Below are positions 23,518 through 35,945 of a stretch of 64,000 nucleotides of DNA, in pieces (within the stretch, counting starts at the first letter, position 1; every line of letters begins with the position of its first letter). Source of the stretch: Pezicula radicicola (taxonomy: Eukaryota > Ascomycota > Leotiomycetes > Helotiales > Dermateaceae). Location of the stretch: contig PDUO01000031.1 of assembly GCA_003008705.1 (NCBI GenBank), positions 186,001-250,000 on the forward strand. Reading direction: 5' to 3'. Below the pieces are notes generated by a model. That model saw only the letters and a program-made list of their open reading frames with translations. It was not told where the DNA came from and did not search any database. Both the position numbers and the translations under genes were made by a program.

Positions 23518-23817
23518 CTAACAAGCTTCTCCCATACTGTTCTGCCTACATTGTAAAAGGCTGCAGTAGTACTGTGCCATCACCAGTATATATTGACTTG
23601 TAAAATCTCCCTCCAATTTGCGGCGTTCTGGGATGTTTGAGAATTGAGTATTCTTGGCTTTCGAATAACTTAGCAGCATGTCCACAGCTTGGCGGTCGAT
23701 CTGCGCAATGTAAAATATCAGCACTTGGATCTCTGAACGTGAGCACGGCGAACTTACTATGTTCTGAACAATATTATCATCTGAGCATGATATAGTTGTA
23801 GGTTGTTTTGAATCCAT
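23518..23817 (-). CDS. Hypothetical two-exon small gene
   Basis: Exon 1 (23817-23758) begins MDSKQPTTISCSDDNIVQNI and ends at a GTAAGT donor. A 57-bp in-frame intron (23701-23757) ends in GCGCAG. Exon 2 (23700-23518) reads IDRQAVDMLLSYSKAK onwards to a stop, giving 80 aa. A second frame over exon 2 is also open (FESQEYSILKHPRTPQIGG), so the true phase is uncertain. No family recognised. Confidence 0.25.
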   Translation of the reverse strand: MDSKQPTTISCSDDNIVQNIVSSPCSRSEIQVLIFYIAQIDRQAVDMLLSYSKAKNTQFSNIPERRKLEGDFTSQYILVMAQYYCSLLQCRQNSMGEAC

Positions 23818-24951
23818 GAGGCAAGCTTCTCAGCGATCCTTTGTAAGACTTCCACTTGTACTCATTATTCGAGACTGCGGAAACACAGGCTATATTCAGC
23901 AGGTTGACAAACTCCACACAACAGTTTTGACGTTGCAACTTCTCTACTCCTAGGTTGGTCTATGAAAAAGGCTTGCATATGGTTGAGGATACTGTGGCTT
24001 ATTCTACTGTTGATGGTAGGAAAACATTCGTCTCATCGTGACAATATGTAATGAATGATACCGAGCCTCAGATATTTCTGGAGAGAGTCGAAAAGGGCAG
24101 ACAGAGATAGTGTTGAAGGAAGAAGCGTGTATGGCGATCGTTTGTGAATTGCAACGGTTGGTGATGGTGATCCCGAGCGAACAAAGCTTGTATTTGTAGC
24201 TATTCTCACTTTGAATGGGACCAGGGAAGGTATCAGGGCCGTCTTTGGAAGTTGGCTTTGAGTGTGCGTACTTCACGAGGTTGACGGCCGATCCTTCGTT
24301 GATGCCTTGTATCCAAAAATGCCAATATTTCGTAGGTTGTCATTTTGTAGTTTTCAGGTCCTTCCTCCGATATGTCACAATAAGAGACTATGTTGGGGTA
24401 TCTGTGCAGAAAGGATTATTCTTGAGGTCTTATAAAGACATTCCTAATTCCAAGTGGGTGATTACCTGTGAACTAGGTATGTGGTATGTGCGAAACCCAC
24501 ATGAAGGTAATTGATGTGATCGTAGGGCTTGAGACGTTGACACCGGATTGTAGAATTTGGAGACTTTCAGAGAATGGTGACCCTTGAAATATGGGCCTAG
24601 AACCAAAAGGTACTTATCTGCTCGGTATTCCCGCCGACAAGCATGTTGCCTGGGGTCTTTTAGGGACGGTACCCAGGTCCCACAGCGCTGTTCGGGATTT
24701 CGCCATATGATTGCCACTCAGCTGATGAAACCCTTCTGCTTGTTCTTAATTGGTGTCTTTTCGATGGCTTGGGAGATCAAAATGTTCCGGTGAGGTTGAT
24801 GTCAATCAGCTTGTAGAACTTCTCTCGGCCGTAGGTCTCCAGTGGCATATTGAAGCTATACATGGTTAGCATAGATAGGCAGTATACCAGATGAAGTAAC
24901 TTACGTCGTATTGCTTCAACCGTCCTGTCGACCGCCGACGTGAATGATTGG
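23818..24951. other. Gene-free stretch
   Basis: Opposing frames of about 95-99 codons overlap at 24215-24717 without splice or domain support. No gene called. Confidence 0.35.
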
Positions 24952-25122
24952 CCCCCCAGGCCCTCCCAGCAATACAGGAAGACTGTCGGCGGGAGGGAGG
25001 AGCCTAGGGGGCAGTCGAAGTTTGACTTGAGACTCGAATTGTCAATCAGAATTTGGTATGATTGGCCCCCCAGGTCCTCCCAGGCATGGAGCGTCTGAAG
25101 GAGAGGGGAGGACCCGGAGGAG
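24952..25122 (+). repeat. Second cluster of GC-rich hairpin modules (two copies)
   Basis: Modules at 24952-25012 and 25066-25122 share GATTGGCCCCCCAGG at the left edge and the arms GGTCCTCCC / GGGAGGACC. They are the same family as the five modules at 11451-12191 but are 114 bp apart and lack the adjoining GTAAGT. The hairpin, not the splice site, is therefore the conserved part. Confidence 0.6.
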
Positions 25123-26547
25123 AAATGTGCTTCATACCTTCTCTTTATCTTATTAGCCTGGTAGGTCGTGTATTTGGAACAGATCCTCTATTTCCCATCT
25201 ACATCCGCGGCTACGCGAGGCAAGATGTGGGAGGTTTGCCGGAAGAGGTGTACTTACTCCGAGGGATGTCATGGTGAAGAGAAGGAAATATTATGAGACA
25301 GAGCTGAAAGACTTTTGTGTACAGGAAATAATGCCTCCAGCAGCTGATGATGATGATGATCAAATTTGGATGCTGAAGTTGCTTTGCGATGCAGATCTTG
25401 AGGCGCGCAAAACGCACTATCTCTCATTAGGGTTTAGCCTAACAATAGAGATCACCCCTTCTTACTTTTGCAACGCTCACTGCTACATCAATCTCAGTAT
25501 TAGCTATAATTTGCATCTAACTTAGTCTGGCCACTGTATGGATTAGACCCATAGTCCAGGATTATATCATTTAGGACAAGGAAAGAAAACCAAGCACAAT
25601 GAACAAAGCACATGTAAGCTTTGACTTCTAGTATATATCCAATGAGTGTCACATTTCATTGTGTAAACTAAAAGCCTAATTCTGGAGAAACCTAGAAATG
25701 TAGCTTTTAAAGATATTTCGCCTGAGGTTACATCACTATTGCTACTTGGCGCAATTCATCGCACTTCTCCCAATCTACTTTCATTCAAACCTTCTACAAA
25801 TAATGAGAATAGCTTTCCTAACGACCTTTCCGTGCTAATAAAGCCTGGAAGTCACTAACAATGAACGAGAATGGGACCTTTCAAACGTCAAATTGTCTTT
25901 GACTATATCTGCCTGGATGATTTCAATCACATCGTTGGAATTAAAAGAATATTGGCTTCTCGAGAGGCCCGAAGTGGAGTTTTTACCACTGAGACGCGTT
26001 AAGCGATTGTAGACGAGCAAAGTGTCGAATCCCTGCGCAAATGGCCAACATATATGAGAAGGGATATGGTTAGAACACAAGGGGTGTGGTCAAAAGGGCC
26101 AGTAGTGTATGGAGTTACAAACCTGAAGTTTCAAAACAGGAATTCAACATGGATGTCACCATCTGTAATATCTATGAATTATTAAAGCCACTTTCATACT
26201 TGCAAGCAGGATTTAATTGGCACCTCTAATACAAAGCCAAACCTTAACCTTTCTTGCTTGTCTGTGCAGTCTTTGAGCAAGAGTCTTGGATTTTGGCGAT
26301 GCAAGCTTCTCCAAGACCGAGTCACAGATACATCTCCTCCAGCTCTAAATCCTTCTCCATTTGTATCCCGAGCCTAGCTTTATATTTATTTCCACCTCTA
26401 CAAACTGTTAAGAGCAATACCGTCATGGTGAGCCATTCAATGCGGGTGAGAATTGGCTTCACAGATTCAACATTTCTATGAGGAACATTAGCGTGTGTCT
26501 TCACCAGAGTCCATCATGTCAACCTACCTGGAAACTAGTAGTAAATT
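25123..26547. other. Gene-free stretch
   Basis: A GAT tract encoding poly-Asp lies at about 25346-25360. Otherwise only short, unsupported frames. Confidence 0.35.
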
Positions 26548-26946
26548 CTATCGCTTGGCTAATATCCCATGTGGAGTTTTTGAGAAGTGTAAGGCCTTTT
26601 TGCTTTTGGACAAAAGCAATTCAAAATGGAACCTGGAGACTAATTTTTGTTGGAGTGATTTGCACTCACAGATTAAACCCCAGGAGGGTTTCCGTTGGAC
26701 AGTAAGCTGTTGGAGTAACTTAGGATCGTGGCTTGAACCTCTATAAAATCTCTCCCTAGATTTGTTCGATTTCTTCAAGGACTCAATGAGGTCCAGCGTG
26801 AACTTGCGTCGTACCTTGGGGGTGTCTGCAGGTGTAGCTAGTTCTGAATGCAACCAAGATTTTGGTTTCTGAGGCTTCTTCGTAATTGTATTGTTTAGCT
26901 TTGGTTTTAAACTAAATTGTGCTTGGTGTAATTCGTGGGACCAGAG
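26548..26946 (-). pseudogene. Open Lys-rich exon without start
   Basis: A minus-strand frame stays open for 132 codons from a TGA at 26947 to its stop and encodes Lys/Ser-rich sequence (TITKKPQKPKSWLHSELA, RKFTLDLIESLKKSNK). There is no ATG in its first half and no convincing acceptor, so it is either an internal exon whose partners are lost or a gene fragment. Family not recognised. Confidence 0.25.
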
Positions 26947-26952
26947 TCAATT

Positions 26953-29900
26953 CCGGTATTAGGAGAGAGTGAACCACCTTCATATCACTGCCCCAGAACG
27001 ACTTCTCGACGCGAGGTTGTTTGATATGGGAATTCACGCTGCATTGTGTCATAAATCCTCTGTCACAGCCGGGTATTGAACATTGATAGGGAAAGATGGT
27101 TTCTCCGGCTTAGTTTGAAGAGAAGCGTGAGCGAGGAATCATCGGCGTCCCTGGTCGGTCGAGAGGAGCCTCGTTCCAATGTACAGAAGAGCCAGACGGC
27201 CTAGTACCATTCCCTTGTATGGGAAATTGGAAGATGCCATTCCATATCCGGAATATATAATGATCATCAGGGTATAGATGTGCAGCAAATGACGCTTCGA
27301 GGAGAGCTACAAAGCAGTACCGGTATTGTCTCTCGGTGAATCTAAAAGCAATCCGGTATTCTTATTGACAGTGAGGTATCTCTCGACGGGCGTATATTCT
27401 CGAGTTTGAGGTGTGGGATGGATGAGCCCCGGAGAGAAGCAGCTTCTGAGCTAGTTGTTTTCCCAGGTTCCCACTCCAGCGCAATGCGCCTCTTCATGGC
27501 TGGGCTGTGTTGCTAAACACAAGCTGTTTGTTACCCAAGTGTCGGCAATGATCCTTCCGAATGTATAATTGTGAATTCTATACAATTCGTGGGATGAAAC
27601 AATGTTATACTACTCACCAAGCTCCATTGCACCGATGTGCATTCCGAGTTTTCGGGTGGTAGTTTGCAGTGCTCGACATATTTTCAAGAAGGCAAGAGGT
27701 TGCGATGTCTTCTGGGACGACGGCTACAGTTGACTGGTGTGCCTAATATATTGATGGTTTCGGGTACTGTATGTTGGAAGGAAATTAGCATTGGGCTGCG
27801 AGCTAAGAATGGGATAAGCTTGTTGGGACTACCTACGACAGAGTGCATTAGTAATCCGCCTTCCTGAATGTTGGTTATCTCCGCAGTTTGAGCTTGAGCA
27901 GAGAGTCTTTGGCAGGCGGTCGCGCTCAAGGGTGTATCGCAGGAGCTCCCGCTTGATGATTGTTGATTTTCCACTCTCTCCGCTCTGGACGTCAGAATGG
28001 AAGTGGCATATTGTTTCAGCAACCTGGAAACCTTTGGTTTGTTCCAGATGCTGAAGCCTAAATGTTGAGAGAGTTTTTGGGATTAAGTTGGTTGATTTGG
28101 GGAGGTGGAAATGCCATATCCAGAAAAAGGGAGTACCGATGGTGTGTGAAGATTGAAGGGTTTGAGGAGACAAAAGTTGAAATAGTTAATATGGTAGTGA
28201 TTGCAAATGAGGCTCTTCCTGTTGTTCTTGGGCAATTTGGAGATTGAAATGGTAACCTTGAGGCGGGCTTTTGTGAAGTGTCGTTGCCTGTGGGTCCAAA
28301 TCCAAACTAGTGCTTCATTCTGCTGGAATCATATCCCAGACACAACGCCACATATTTCCTACTACTAGCATCTGCAAGGTCACATGAATCTCACCAAAGT
28401 TGGTAAGTAACTCAATGAATAGAGGTTTCCTTACTCAATTGCACTGGGGTAAAATAAACTACCGGCTGGAGGTCAAATGTCTCGGCCAACCATAAACTTC
28501 GTTGACACCTTCCAGCTTTCTATGGCCAAAGTTGTCAAGCTGTACAAGAAACCAATACCAATCAAGCCAAAGTTTCTAATTCAAACTCATTCAAGTCAGC
28601 CGGCGTGGTGGAAAACACCGCATGTCAATTCAGGACTTTGACTCGAAGTGTGCCAAGTTAGTAAGATCCAAACCAACAACATCGATCGATCGAAATCGTA
28701 CCTGAGACCGAAATAGGCGAGTTGAACGAAATTAACTTCAAATTGACAGCACGGCCATTAATGGCAAGCAAATTTCCGGAGACGAAACGATTTTTGAACC
28801 CTAAAGTATCGTATCAAAGCAAGTGCGTAGCATGTCAGAAGAAAACGAGACGAGAGAAAATAAAGAAGTTTAGACACTCAATGGTGCTGAACAGAAGTCT
28901 GCCACCAATCATAGTGCTTAATGACAAGGAATTTGCTCCAATTTCATCGACAAATGAACGTTTGGCATAAACCGCGAAATCAAATTGAGACGTAATAGTT
29001 GAAGCCAATGATTGATTAACAGAGCCCTTACCGTATGCAACTTTTATCCAGAAGGAATGACTTTCAGCCTGCGAGCCCACCGGAGCATACTCCGGGTTCG
29101 CTTACGTACTCGCTACCCCTATTATCGTATAAAATTCTGTATCCATGATTTCTATGTACCTGTGGACAATAGTATTTTGAACAGACGAGAAAATTACCTA
29201 ACCTGCTGTGGGAACTAACCAGTCGGGTGATGTGACGTTTACGACAGAGAAAGGAAAAGGTGATGAGCTGCAGTGATTGACACAGAGTAACTTCACAAAA
29301 TGACAACAGCGCTACGTGCTCAAAGCTTTGTAGGTAGCAACGTTGATGCGTTTGTTGAGAGCCTAGAAAAACCAATATATTCATCTGGAGGCTCTTAACA
29401 CCCTAGGTCTAAGCCACCAGAGCCAGTACGGTCCTTACTTTCATGATTGTGATTGTGGCTCAACGTTCTTTGAGCAAGAAACATGAAAGGAACGTTGTAT
29501 GTATAGCAGCCCTGAATTCTCTGGCATTACGTCAGAGTTAAAATCCAATTATCGAAAGTCTATTATGTTCCCCGTATGACAAACCTCTTTGTTTCGTCTA
29601 ATGCAATTTCATCTTGAACCTTGATGCACCCAAGCTCATTTATAGCGTGAATGGCTTCAGTCATCAATCTGTTCTAGAGTTGCTTAATTTAAGCTGAGTG
29701 GAACATTTAATTTAAATAATTCTCTGCGTCAGTAACTCACTGGAAATTCATTGACTGGGACTAATTTACTTAGCTTAAGTTGCGTTCATGATCTTAACTA
29801 ATTATGACCTTGCAACCAGAGCACTTCATAAACAACCCAGAAAGGAACTCAAGAAACGAACTCAAGAAAGAACAGAATCTTTGTTGGGCATCCTCTAACT

Positions 29901-29990
29901 CTATTCCCACCTCCAGTAGCTGCTTATATAGCTGCTGCCAAGATCCAAGCCCATAGACCAAAGCGATCTACCATCCTAAAATCACCTGTG
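26953..29990. other. Gene-free stretch
   Basis: No supported gene. A minus frame near 27960 contains GESGKSTI, resembling a G-alpha P-loop, but the surrounding residues do not fit that family. Confidence 0.35.
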
Positions 29991-29998
29991 CATGTTCC

Positions 29999-30698
29999 CA
30001 GTGTTGCTAACAATATAAACAAACGATATAGCCCACTTTCATATCGTTTCATGATAAAACGATATCAGAAATCTAATATTGTTTCATTTGCGATATAGGA
30101 ACTTCTATCATATTGCTAGCAATATATGGCAATATAAACAATATCGTCACATGATTCTAAGAAATTCTAACTCTATGTTGACTATCTCATCCCTTATAAT
30201 TTCGGGCGTATATGAGAGCCTATTTCGAAGCCTATATAGGATGTCAGATATAGGCCTGAGGTATGTCTTAGCACCTCCGGGTTATTTGAGGCCTACTATA
30301 TAGGCTAAATCGACCTATTAGGCAACTATTCAATCTATTAATATTATATCGATATTTATCGATTCTATTGATTCTATTGCTTCCACTATATTGATTCCAA
30401 CATGGGAGCCCATTTCGAAGCCTATATAGGAGCCCAACTTTGATTTCGTGATTTAGGGGATGGAATAACTATTTCCCGGCCTATTGTGTGTGGTTCTAGC
30501 TAATTAGAGGCCTAGTACGGAGTATTACTAATATCTGTAAACAATATCACAATATGACAATATACTCTGATATCATATCATATTACTACAATATAGGGTT
30601 TCTAATATCATATCATCTTGTAACAATATGGGAATTATAATATGATATTGCCTATGTTGCTAGTGAAACGGTATATCGTCATATTATCAGCAACACTG
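29999..30698. mobile_element. hAT-type non-autonomous transposon (700 bp)
   Basis: The element begins CAGTGTTGCTAACAATAT and its other end is the reverse complement of CAGTGTTGCTGATAATAT, which fits the CA-G-G pattern of hAT termini. It is flanked by a perfect 8-bp direct repeat CATGTTCC (29991-29998 and 30699-30706), the target duplication length of hAT transposases. The inside is AT-rich, with many AATAT/ATATCG motifs and a duplicated GCCTATATAGGA-like block. It has no transposase frame, so it depends on an enzyme encoded elsewhere. The intact target duplication and paired ends suggest recent insertion. Confidence 0.88.
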
Positions 30699-30706
30699 CA
30701 TGTTCC

Positions 30707-31921
30707 CATAACCCCAACCATGTATGGCCCTGATGAATATCCTATCGCTTGACATTAAGACCCACCGTGCCGTGATATGAATAAGATTACTTTCGACCTG
30801 AGACGACGATGGGGTCATAGAACTTCTTGCGCGTATCGGCTGTACTCATTGATCCATCAAAGAGTAAACACAGGTCCTGCGGTGGTTGCAGGAGTTACTT
30901 TTTTCAATGTCGAAAACTTTGTCTGACGGTTGACTTGTATTTGTAAATTATGGTTTATGGGGGTGGAGGGGTTGCTGGTCATCTATATCTTGATGTTAGC
31001 TACTATGCGTCTTGGTAGTCGATGACTTATGCATTGAATATCCAGGCGGAAGTCGTTGGTTGCGGAAATCTTCTTAGCACCTCCAGCTGCGAATCCACAC
31101 AGCTTCGAACCAGGTATTCCATTGATGATATTAAATAGAAAGTTCTTTCCTTTACCCATTTTGGAATTGAGATGCGTCGAGTTAGAGTTGGGCTTCGTTG
31201 TTGCTTCTTGGGAGTGCACAGGCCTGAGACGAACTGGTTACTAGCCCCAAGTTGTCGTACCAAAGATGATTATACCGCCAGTGTCAAAGAAGAATTGGCG
31301 ACTGCTGGAGATAGTGATTTGGGAAATAACTAGTACTTAGTTGAGTACCCTCCGATCGGGTGTTCCAGCTGTCTAGGCCGCTCCTTGGGGGGCTATGGAT
31401 GAGCTTGGGATGTGGAGGCGCCATACATCGTGGTGGGTGAGTACGGCAAGCTGACTTGGAGACTACGGTCTATTTCCTCTGTGAGAGATTCTTCAATGCC
31501 TGTCTCAGTAAATCCAGTCTGACGTCCGGGAAGTAAGCTGTGGCGATTAGAATTTGGGAGATGGCAAAAGGAGTTCAAAGCTTAGAAGAAAAAAATAGTA
31601 TTTTACAAGAACCTAATGACTAAAAGTAGATAGAGAATGTAGGAATCTGTGAGCAAGGCTTCAGTTCATCCAGCTTCAATTCAAACCTGATATCATCGCG
31701 GGCAGCTCGCTTAAGGATTGTGACTTCCCAGCCCTACCCACTAGCGCGCCTGCTCAGTATTGATACAACAAAGATCACCTCGTCTTCAACTTCGTTCTTC
31801 CTTCATCAAGCTCGCCAAGTCTACGCGTAACAACCACTCCTTGCGCTTCTGCCATAGCCTACCTGTTGACTGCTTATTGCACCCAAAAACCGCAAATCTC
31901 TCTGCGCTCTGATCGACAAAC
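30707..31921. other. Gene-free stretch, includes upstream region of the kinase-fold gene
   Basis: No gene supported. Overlapping minus frames at 30983-31263 conflict with each other. The last few hundred bases precede the start of the next gene and should hold its promoter; no clear TATA box is seen. Confidence 0.4.
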
Positions 31922-33468
31922 ATGGCAAATCAAAAAGAACTCAAAATGGAGGAGGGAAGCTTGGGTGTTGAGCCACGTTGGCCAACTGAACCAAAGATTG
32001 AGATCATTGAACGGATTGCCAGAGACAAACTTCAGATTGATCCAGAAGAAACCTGTGAGGTCAAGTTCTTTGCTAGCGGCCCATTCAACAAGATCTACAA
32101 GATCGAAGCCAAAGGTTGTTGCTGTTTGATGCGAGTTGCGCTACCTGTCGATCCAACCAACAAAACCAAGAGCGAGGTTGCAACGAGCGAATTTGTCCGT
32201 CACAATACTGATATACCCGTTGCCGCAGTCTATGCTTGGGAAGCTTCCAATGATAACGAGCTGGGCTTCGAGTGGATTCTGATGGACATGATTCCCGGCA
32301 AAAAGCTAGGAACTGTTTGGAGAAAGTTGCCATGGAGCGCGAAGGAAGAATTGGCAAAGACCTTGGCGAGCTACCAAGCACAGCTTTACCGGATCAAGCT
32401 CGAGGGAATCGGAAATCTTCATGCAAAACTCATCAAGTCTGAATTGCAGGTAAGTCATTACTCCTTACCGAAGTCTCTCAATCCAAGTGTTTCACGAGTT
32501 GTTTGGGTAACCCAGTTCATTTGAGTCACCCGATTAATTTGAGTGACCTAGTTGATGTTCGCGACCAATACTGACTACAAATATAGGCTGGAACCGAGGA
32601 TGTGGCCCAGGTCAACGCACACACATCACCTATAGGCGGCAAAATCTTGGGAATCGAGCTCAATATGGACCGCATAGTCTCTATTGAATTCTTTCCAGAT
32701 ACTGCGATCAACGTCGAAGTCCCGCGAGGCCCATTTTCCAGCAGCAAGGACTGGCTACTCTCTCTTCTTACTATTCTAATTGGGCAGGAAGAGAAAGAAA
32801 TGAAGGAACTCAAGAGTAAAGACAATATTCAGGAAAAGCAAGATATCATAGCCACGGCAAAGACACTAATTGAAGCACTACCGAAGATTTTTCCACAAGA
32901 GGATTCATCAGCACAAACGCGCCTTTTCCACGATGATTTAAGCCTTCAGAGCATTCTTGTCGATGATTCTGGTCACATAACTGGCATCACTGATTGGGAA
33001 TTCGTCTCGGCATTGCCGTTGTGGAGAGCCTGTCAACCTCCTCAGCTTTTCAACCTCATCGATCGACACCGTTACCAGGAGCCACTCCGAGACGAGTACG
33101 ACGACACTGACACCGACAAGGATGCTGCTGGTACCGGAGACGAAGGCAATAAAGTTGGGATTTCTGACTACGAGGAGAAGAAGCCTGGTGAAGAGGGAAA
33201 GTCTCGCATCTACTGGAAACATTTGATGGAGCATGAACGGACGAAGATGCGCAGTGTGTTTATCAAAGAAATGGTTAAGCTGGAGCCAGATTGGGTAGCA
33301 CATATGAACACGAGCAAGGTGAAGTTAGATTTCTATCTTGCCATCATGTGGTTGTTTACGGGACGGTTTATCAACGTGATTCGGGAATGGTTGGAAGCTT
33401 TTGACAATGGCATGATTACGACCCTGTACAGCCATCTTCCCGAGGAAATTTGTACTCCGCTATGCTAG
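31922..33468 (+). CDS. Aminoglycoside phosphotransferase (APH)-like kinase-fold protein
   Basis: Two exons (31922-32449, 32587-33468) give 469 aa of the fungal APH phosphotransferase family. These are small-molecule kinase-fold proteins of mostly unknown substrate, not drug resistance genes. The N-lobe carries VKFFASGPFNKIYKIEAKG with the nucleotide-binding region. The catalytic loop is FHDDLSLQSILVDD (His291, Asp293) followed by TDWEFV (Asp312, metal binding). The Asn normally found at H-x-D-x4-N is Ser298, so activity is doubtful. A Lys/Glu-rich, DTD-containing insert lies at about residues 330-370. The intron (32450-32586, GTAAGT to ATATAG) is 137 bp, long for this genome, and contains units related to the 18-bp minisatellite. 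Start chosen as the first ATG of the frame (ACAAACATGG). Confidence 0.85.
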
Positions 33469-33922
33469 GCAGCTCTTTGGGTCTACTTCTAAGAATGGGA
33501 CAGTCACGAAGTGAGAACTAACAGTTTGTATCTTTGATGGTTAGCTATTTTCAATAGAGTCAATCATTTCATAGATTCCACATCAGTACCTACACAATGT
33601 TCTTTCTACGGTAGCTTATAACTGCCGCCGTGGGCCAAATTCCTGTTCGCACTAAAACATTTCGCAGTTTTGTAAGTGCGGTGCGTATAGGACAAGAAAC
33701 TGTCTTGAGCTTGAGCTGGTTGCTTTTCTTTTCCGAAGTTTGATCAGCTTTCTTTTGCTTGCTAGTTACAGGTTCCTCGATCATCCTCTTCTCTAAAGTG
33801 GGATAATTGGCAACAAAAAAAATAATGATGACGTTCGGGAAGCACTTAGAAAATTCTGCAGACGACGAAGTATTCATTGGTTTCCATCTGGTAGCATATC
33901 ACACGTCGAGTCTGTTTTCGCC
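33469..33922. other. Downstream region, no gene seen
   Basis: Short intergenic stretch after the kinase-fold gene. A minus frame (33590-33877) overlaps it but lacks support. Confidence 0.4.
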
Positions 33923-34150
33923 TCACATAAATGGTGGCGGAACGTAGTGAACGGCGGATCCTATATCGCCATACGGGGCTCCCTCTACGCCGTGTTGTGT
34001 CTCAATGGTATCGCAAATAGGCTCCGCTTGCCTCAAATGTATCCAGACAGACGTTGTCGTATTCTCAGCAACATTGATAGGGATGGACCCATTTCGGAAC
34101 TTCACGCCAGAACTATCATCGATGCGACACGTGTTGGTCCTGGGTAAGCT
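33923..34150 (-). pseudogene. Possible terminal exon of an unknown gene
   Basis: The frame opens at an acceptor-like TACCCAG and reads CRIDDSSGVKFRNGSIPINV, a Thr-rich middle and GAPYGDIGSAVHYVPPPFM to a stop, which looks like genuine protein. No matching upstream exon was found, so it may be a fragment. Family not recognised. Confidence 0.25.
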
Positions 34151-34411
34151 TTATTTGGATTTTATATTCCCAGGGATGTGTACTGTTCAAGGAGCCTAAG
34201 ATAATTGGTTAGCTTAAGTTTTGAAAGTGCAAGAACCAACGAATATTATGTTTTGTAGCTGGGAGCTCCATTTTCGGCATCATTGTCTGCAATCTGCCAT
34301 CACTCAGTATAGTCAATCTGGTCGAGAACTACAGCGCTGGTCCCGTTCATCATCTCAATCTTTCAATGCGAGGGTATTGAAGTCGGTGACACTCATGCTC
34401 TGTTGAGGGAA

Positions 34412-34738
34412 TCATCCCTCTTTATTAGCAATCTCTGGAGGAGAGGAAATCGGAACTCGGTCAGCTGAGTAGCTGACACGAGATATGGAATTGAGGGATT
34501 TATTGTATGTTGCCGCGTGGCTCTCTTTCACTCCCGATGCCTCTTCTCTCGCAAAGTGGTTGGTATAATTTGTTCTTGGTATGTCTGATATGTCCAGCGT
34601 ATCACTGTCACCTCCTACTCCAGGTACGGCGTACTTGACCGCATCTTGCTCGAGGGTATGGTATTCGGGGAAAGTCTTCCTATCAGTGACTAGCACCCTC
34701 GCTGGGAGATTTTGATGTTGACGCTGTCGGTAATTATA
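34412..34738 (-). pseudogene. Possible C-terminal exon with Ser-rich tail
   Basis: From an acceptor-like GACAG (34724-34728) the frame reads RQHQNLPARVLVTDRKTFPE, VKYAVPGVGGDSDTLDI and a Ser/Asn-rich tail ending PPEIANKEG. A short preceding exon (TSDGKLLE, ending at a GTAGGT donor at 34797) fits in phase. The composition suits a cytoplasmic tail of a membrane protein, but no upstream membrane segments could be assembled. Confidence 0.3.
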
Positions 34739-34874
34739 TTAACAGAGTTCAAGGGAATTGCGAATTATGGGTATGGTGATAGGGGTACAATACCTACTTC
34801 AAGAAGCTTCCCATCACTTGTCTATATTCCACAGCTATACCCCTCAGACTTCCTAGACTGGACTCGAGAAGGAC

Positions 34875-35945
34875 TGGTGTAAAATATCCTTACTGGGGCG
34901 ATGAGTGATGGTGATATATGACTAGCGACATGTGTAACAATGCAACAAATAACTGAGAGCGTCTCAAAATAACCGGAAATCACGAGTGGCTGGTATTATG
35001 TTGTAAAGCGTGTGTGGCGTGGCGGAAATTGTGCTGTTAGTTTCTTTGATTTCTCCTTTTTTGGCCTTTTTGTTTTGGCTATGGTTCTGTTTGTTCCTAC
35101 AACAAACAAGCAACAGATGACTTCCAAAGCCTTTTCAGTTTAGAATGCGTACTGTATATTCAGAACTTAGAAGTTTCCGCCAATCACAACTGGTAAAAAT
35201 CTAGCGAGACACTTAGTTCTTGCGCAATTATTCACCTTTAGATATGATTGCTTGCTTTAGTTGCTTTCTCATCCACAAAATTTTTCTTCTGGGGAGGAAT
35301 AGGCTAAAAATCAAGATCTATGCTAGTCACTGAGTAATTTTTGCTCAAGTAGACATTACAGCCTCTCTGTAAAGGGCTATGAAGAGGACAATATACAATG
35401 ACAAATAGGGAGGGAGCCATTTTAGTGATAAATCATATATAATAGAACTGAAATAATCCATATTTGACTTGAATAAGAATTGCTTCGACAGTATATACTT
35501 GTTTCGAAGATGAATTGAAGTTATTTTTTCCAACACCAATGACCACACTGCTCCCTTCCACACAATTGATTCATGGTGCTGCAAGACCCGGCGCGCTTAT
35601 CGCCTCAAGCCACAGTTCGATCTTCCTTTCGACTTTCCTTCCGACCTCCACCTCTACCAGTCCATTAACAATCTTTGAAGCCAAAGACTCCAGGCTGACG
35701 AAAGAGCAAAAAGAAGACTGTCCCACTGGAGGTAAGCTCTTTCGCGGCATCGAGGTTAGTACCAACACTTCTCACAGGTCAAAAGTAGCTTCAGATATAG
35801 CATCACTCACCCAATCCGATACAATCCTCTGTCATCATTCCCTCCCTTATCACTTGGTTCTCTCTTACCACGGCCGCAGAGACCAGCGCTCACAATACTG
35901 ACTTGTCTTAGAAGTGGCTGATAAAATGGTCACATTCGCGTTCCC
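34875..35945. other. Stretch without confident genes
   Basis: A Ser/Thr-rich 120-codon frame from ATG 35539 exists but overlaps an equally plausible minus frame (35571-35768). I do not call either. Confidence 0.35.

Noticed and set aside
27940..27995. GESGKSTI on the minus strand, like a G-alpha P-loop
   Set aside because: The first P-loop Gly is Gln, flanking residues do not fit G-alpha or any other P-loop family, and competing frames are open. Treated as chance or an unprovable relic.
31922..33468. Reading the APH-like gene as antibiotic resistance
   Set aside because: Fungal APH-fold proteins form a large family of unknown substrates; nothing here links it to aminoglycosides, and the catalytic Asn is missing.
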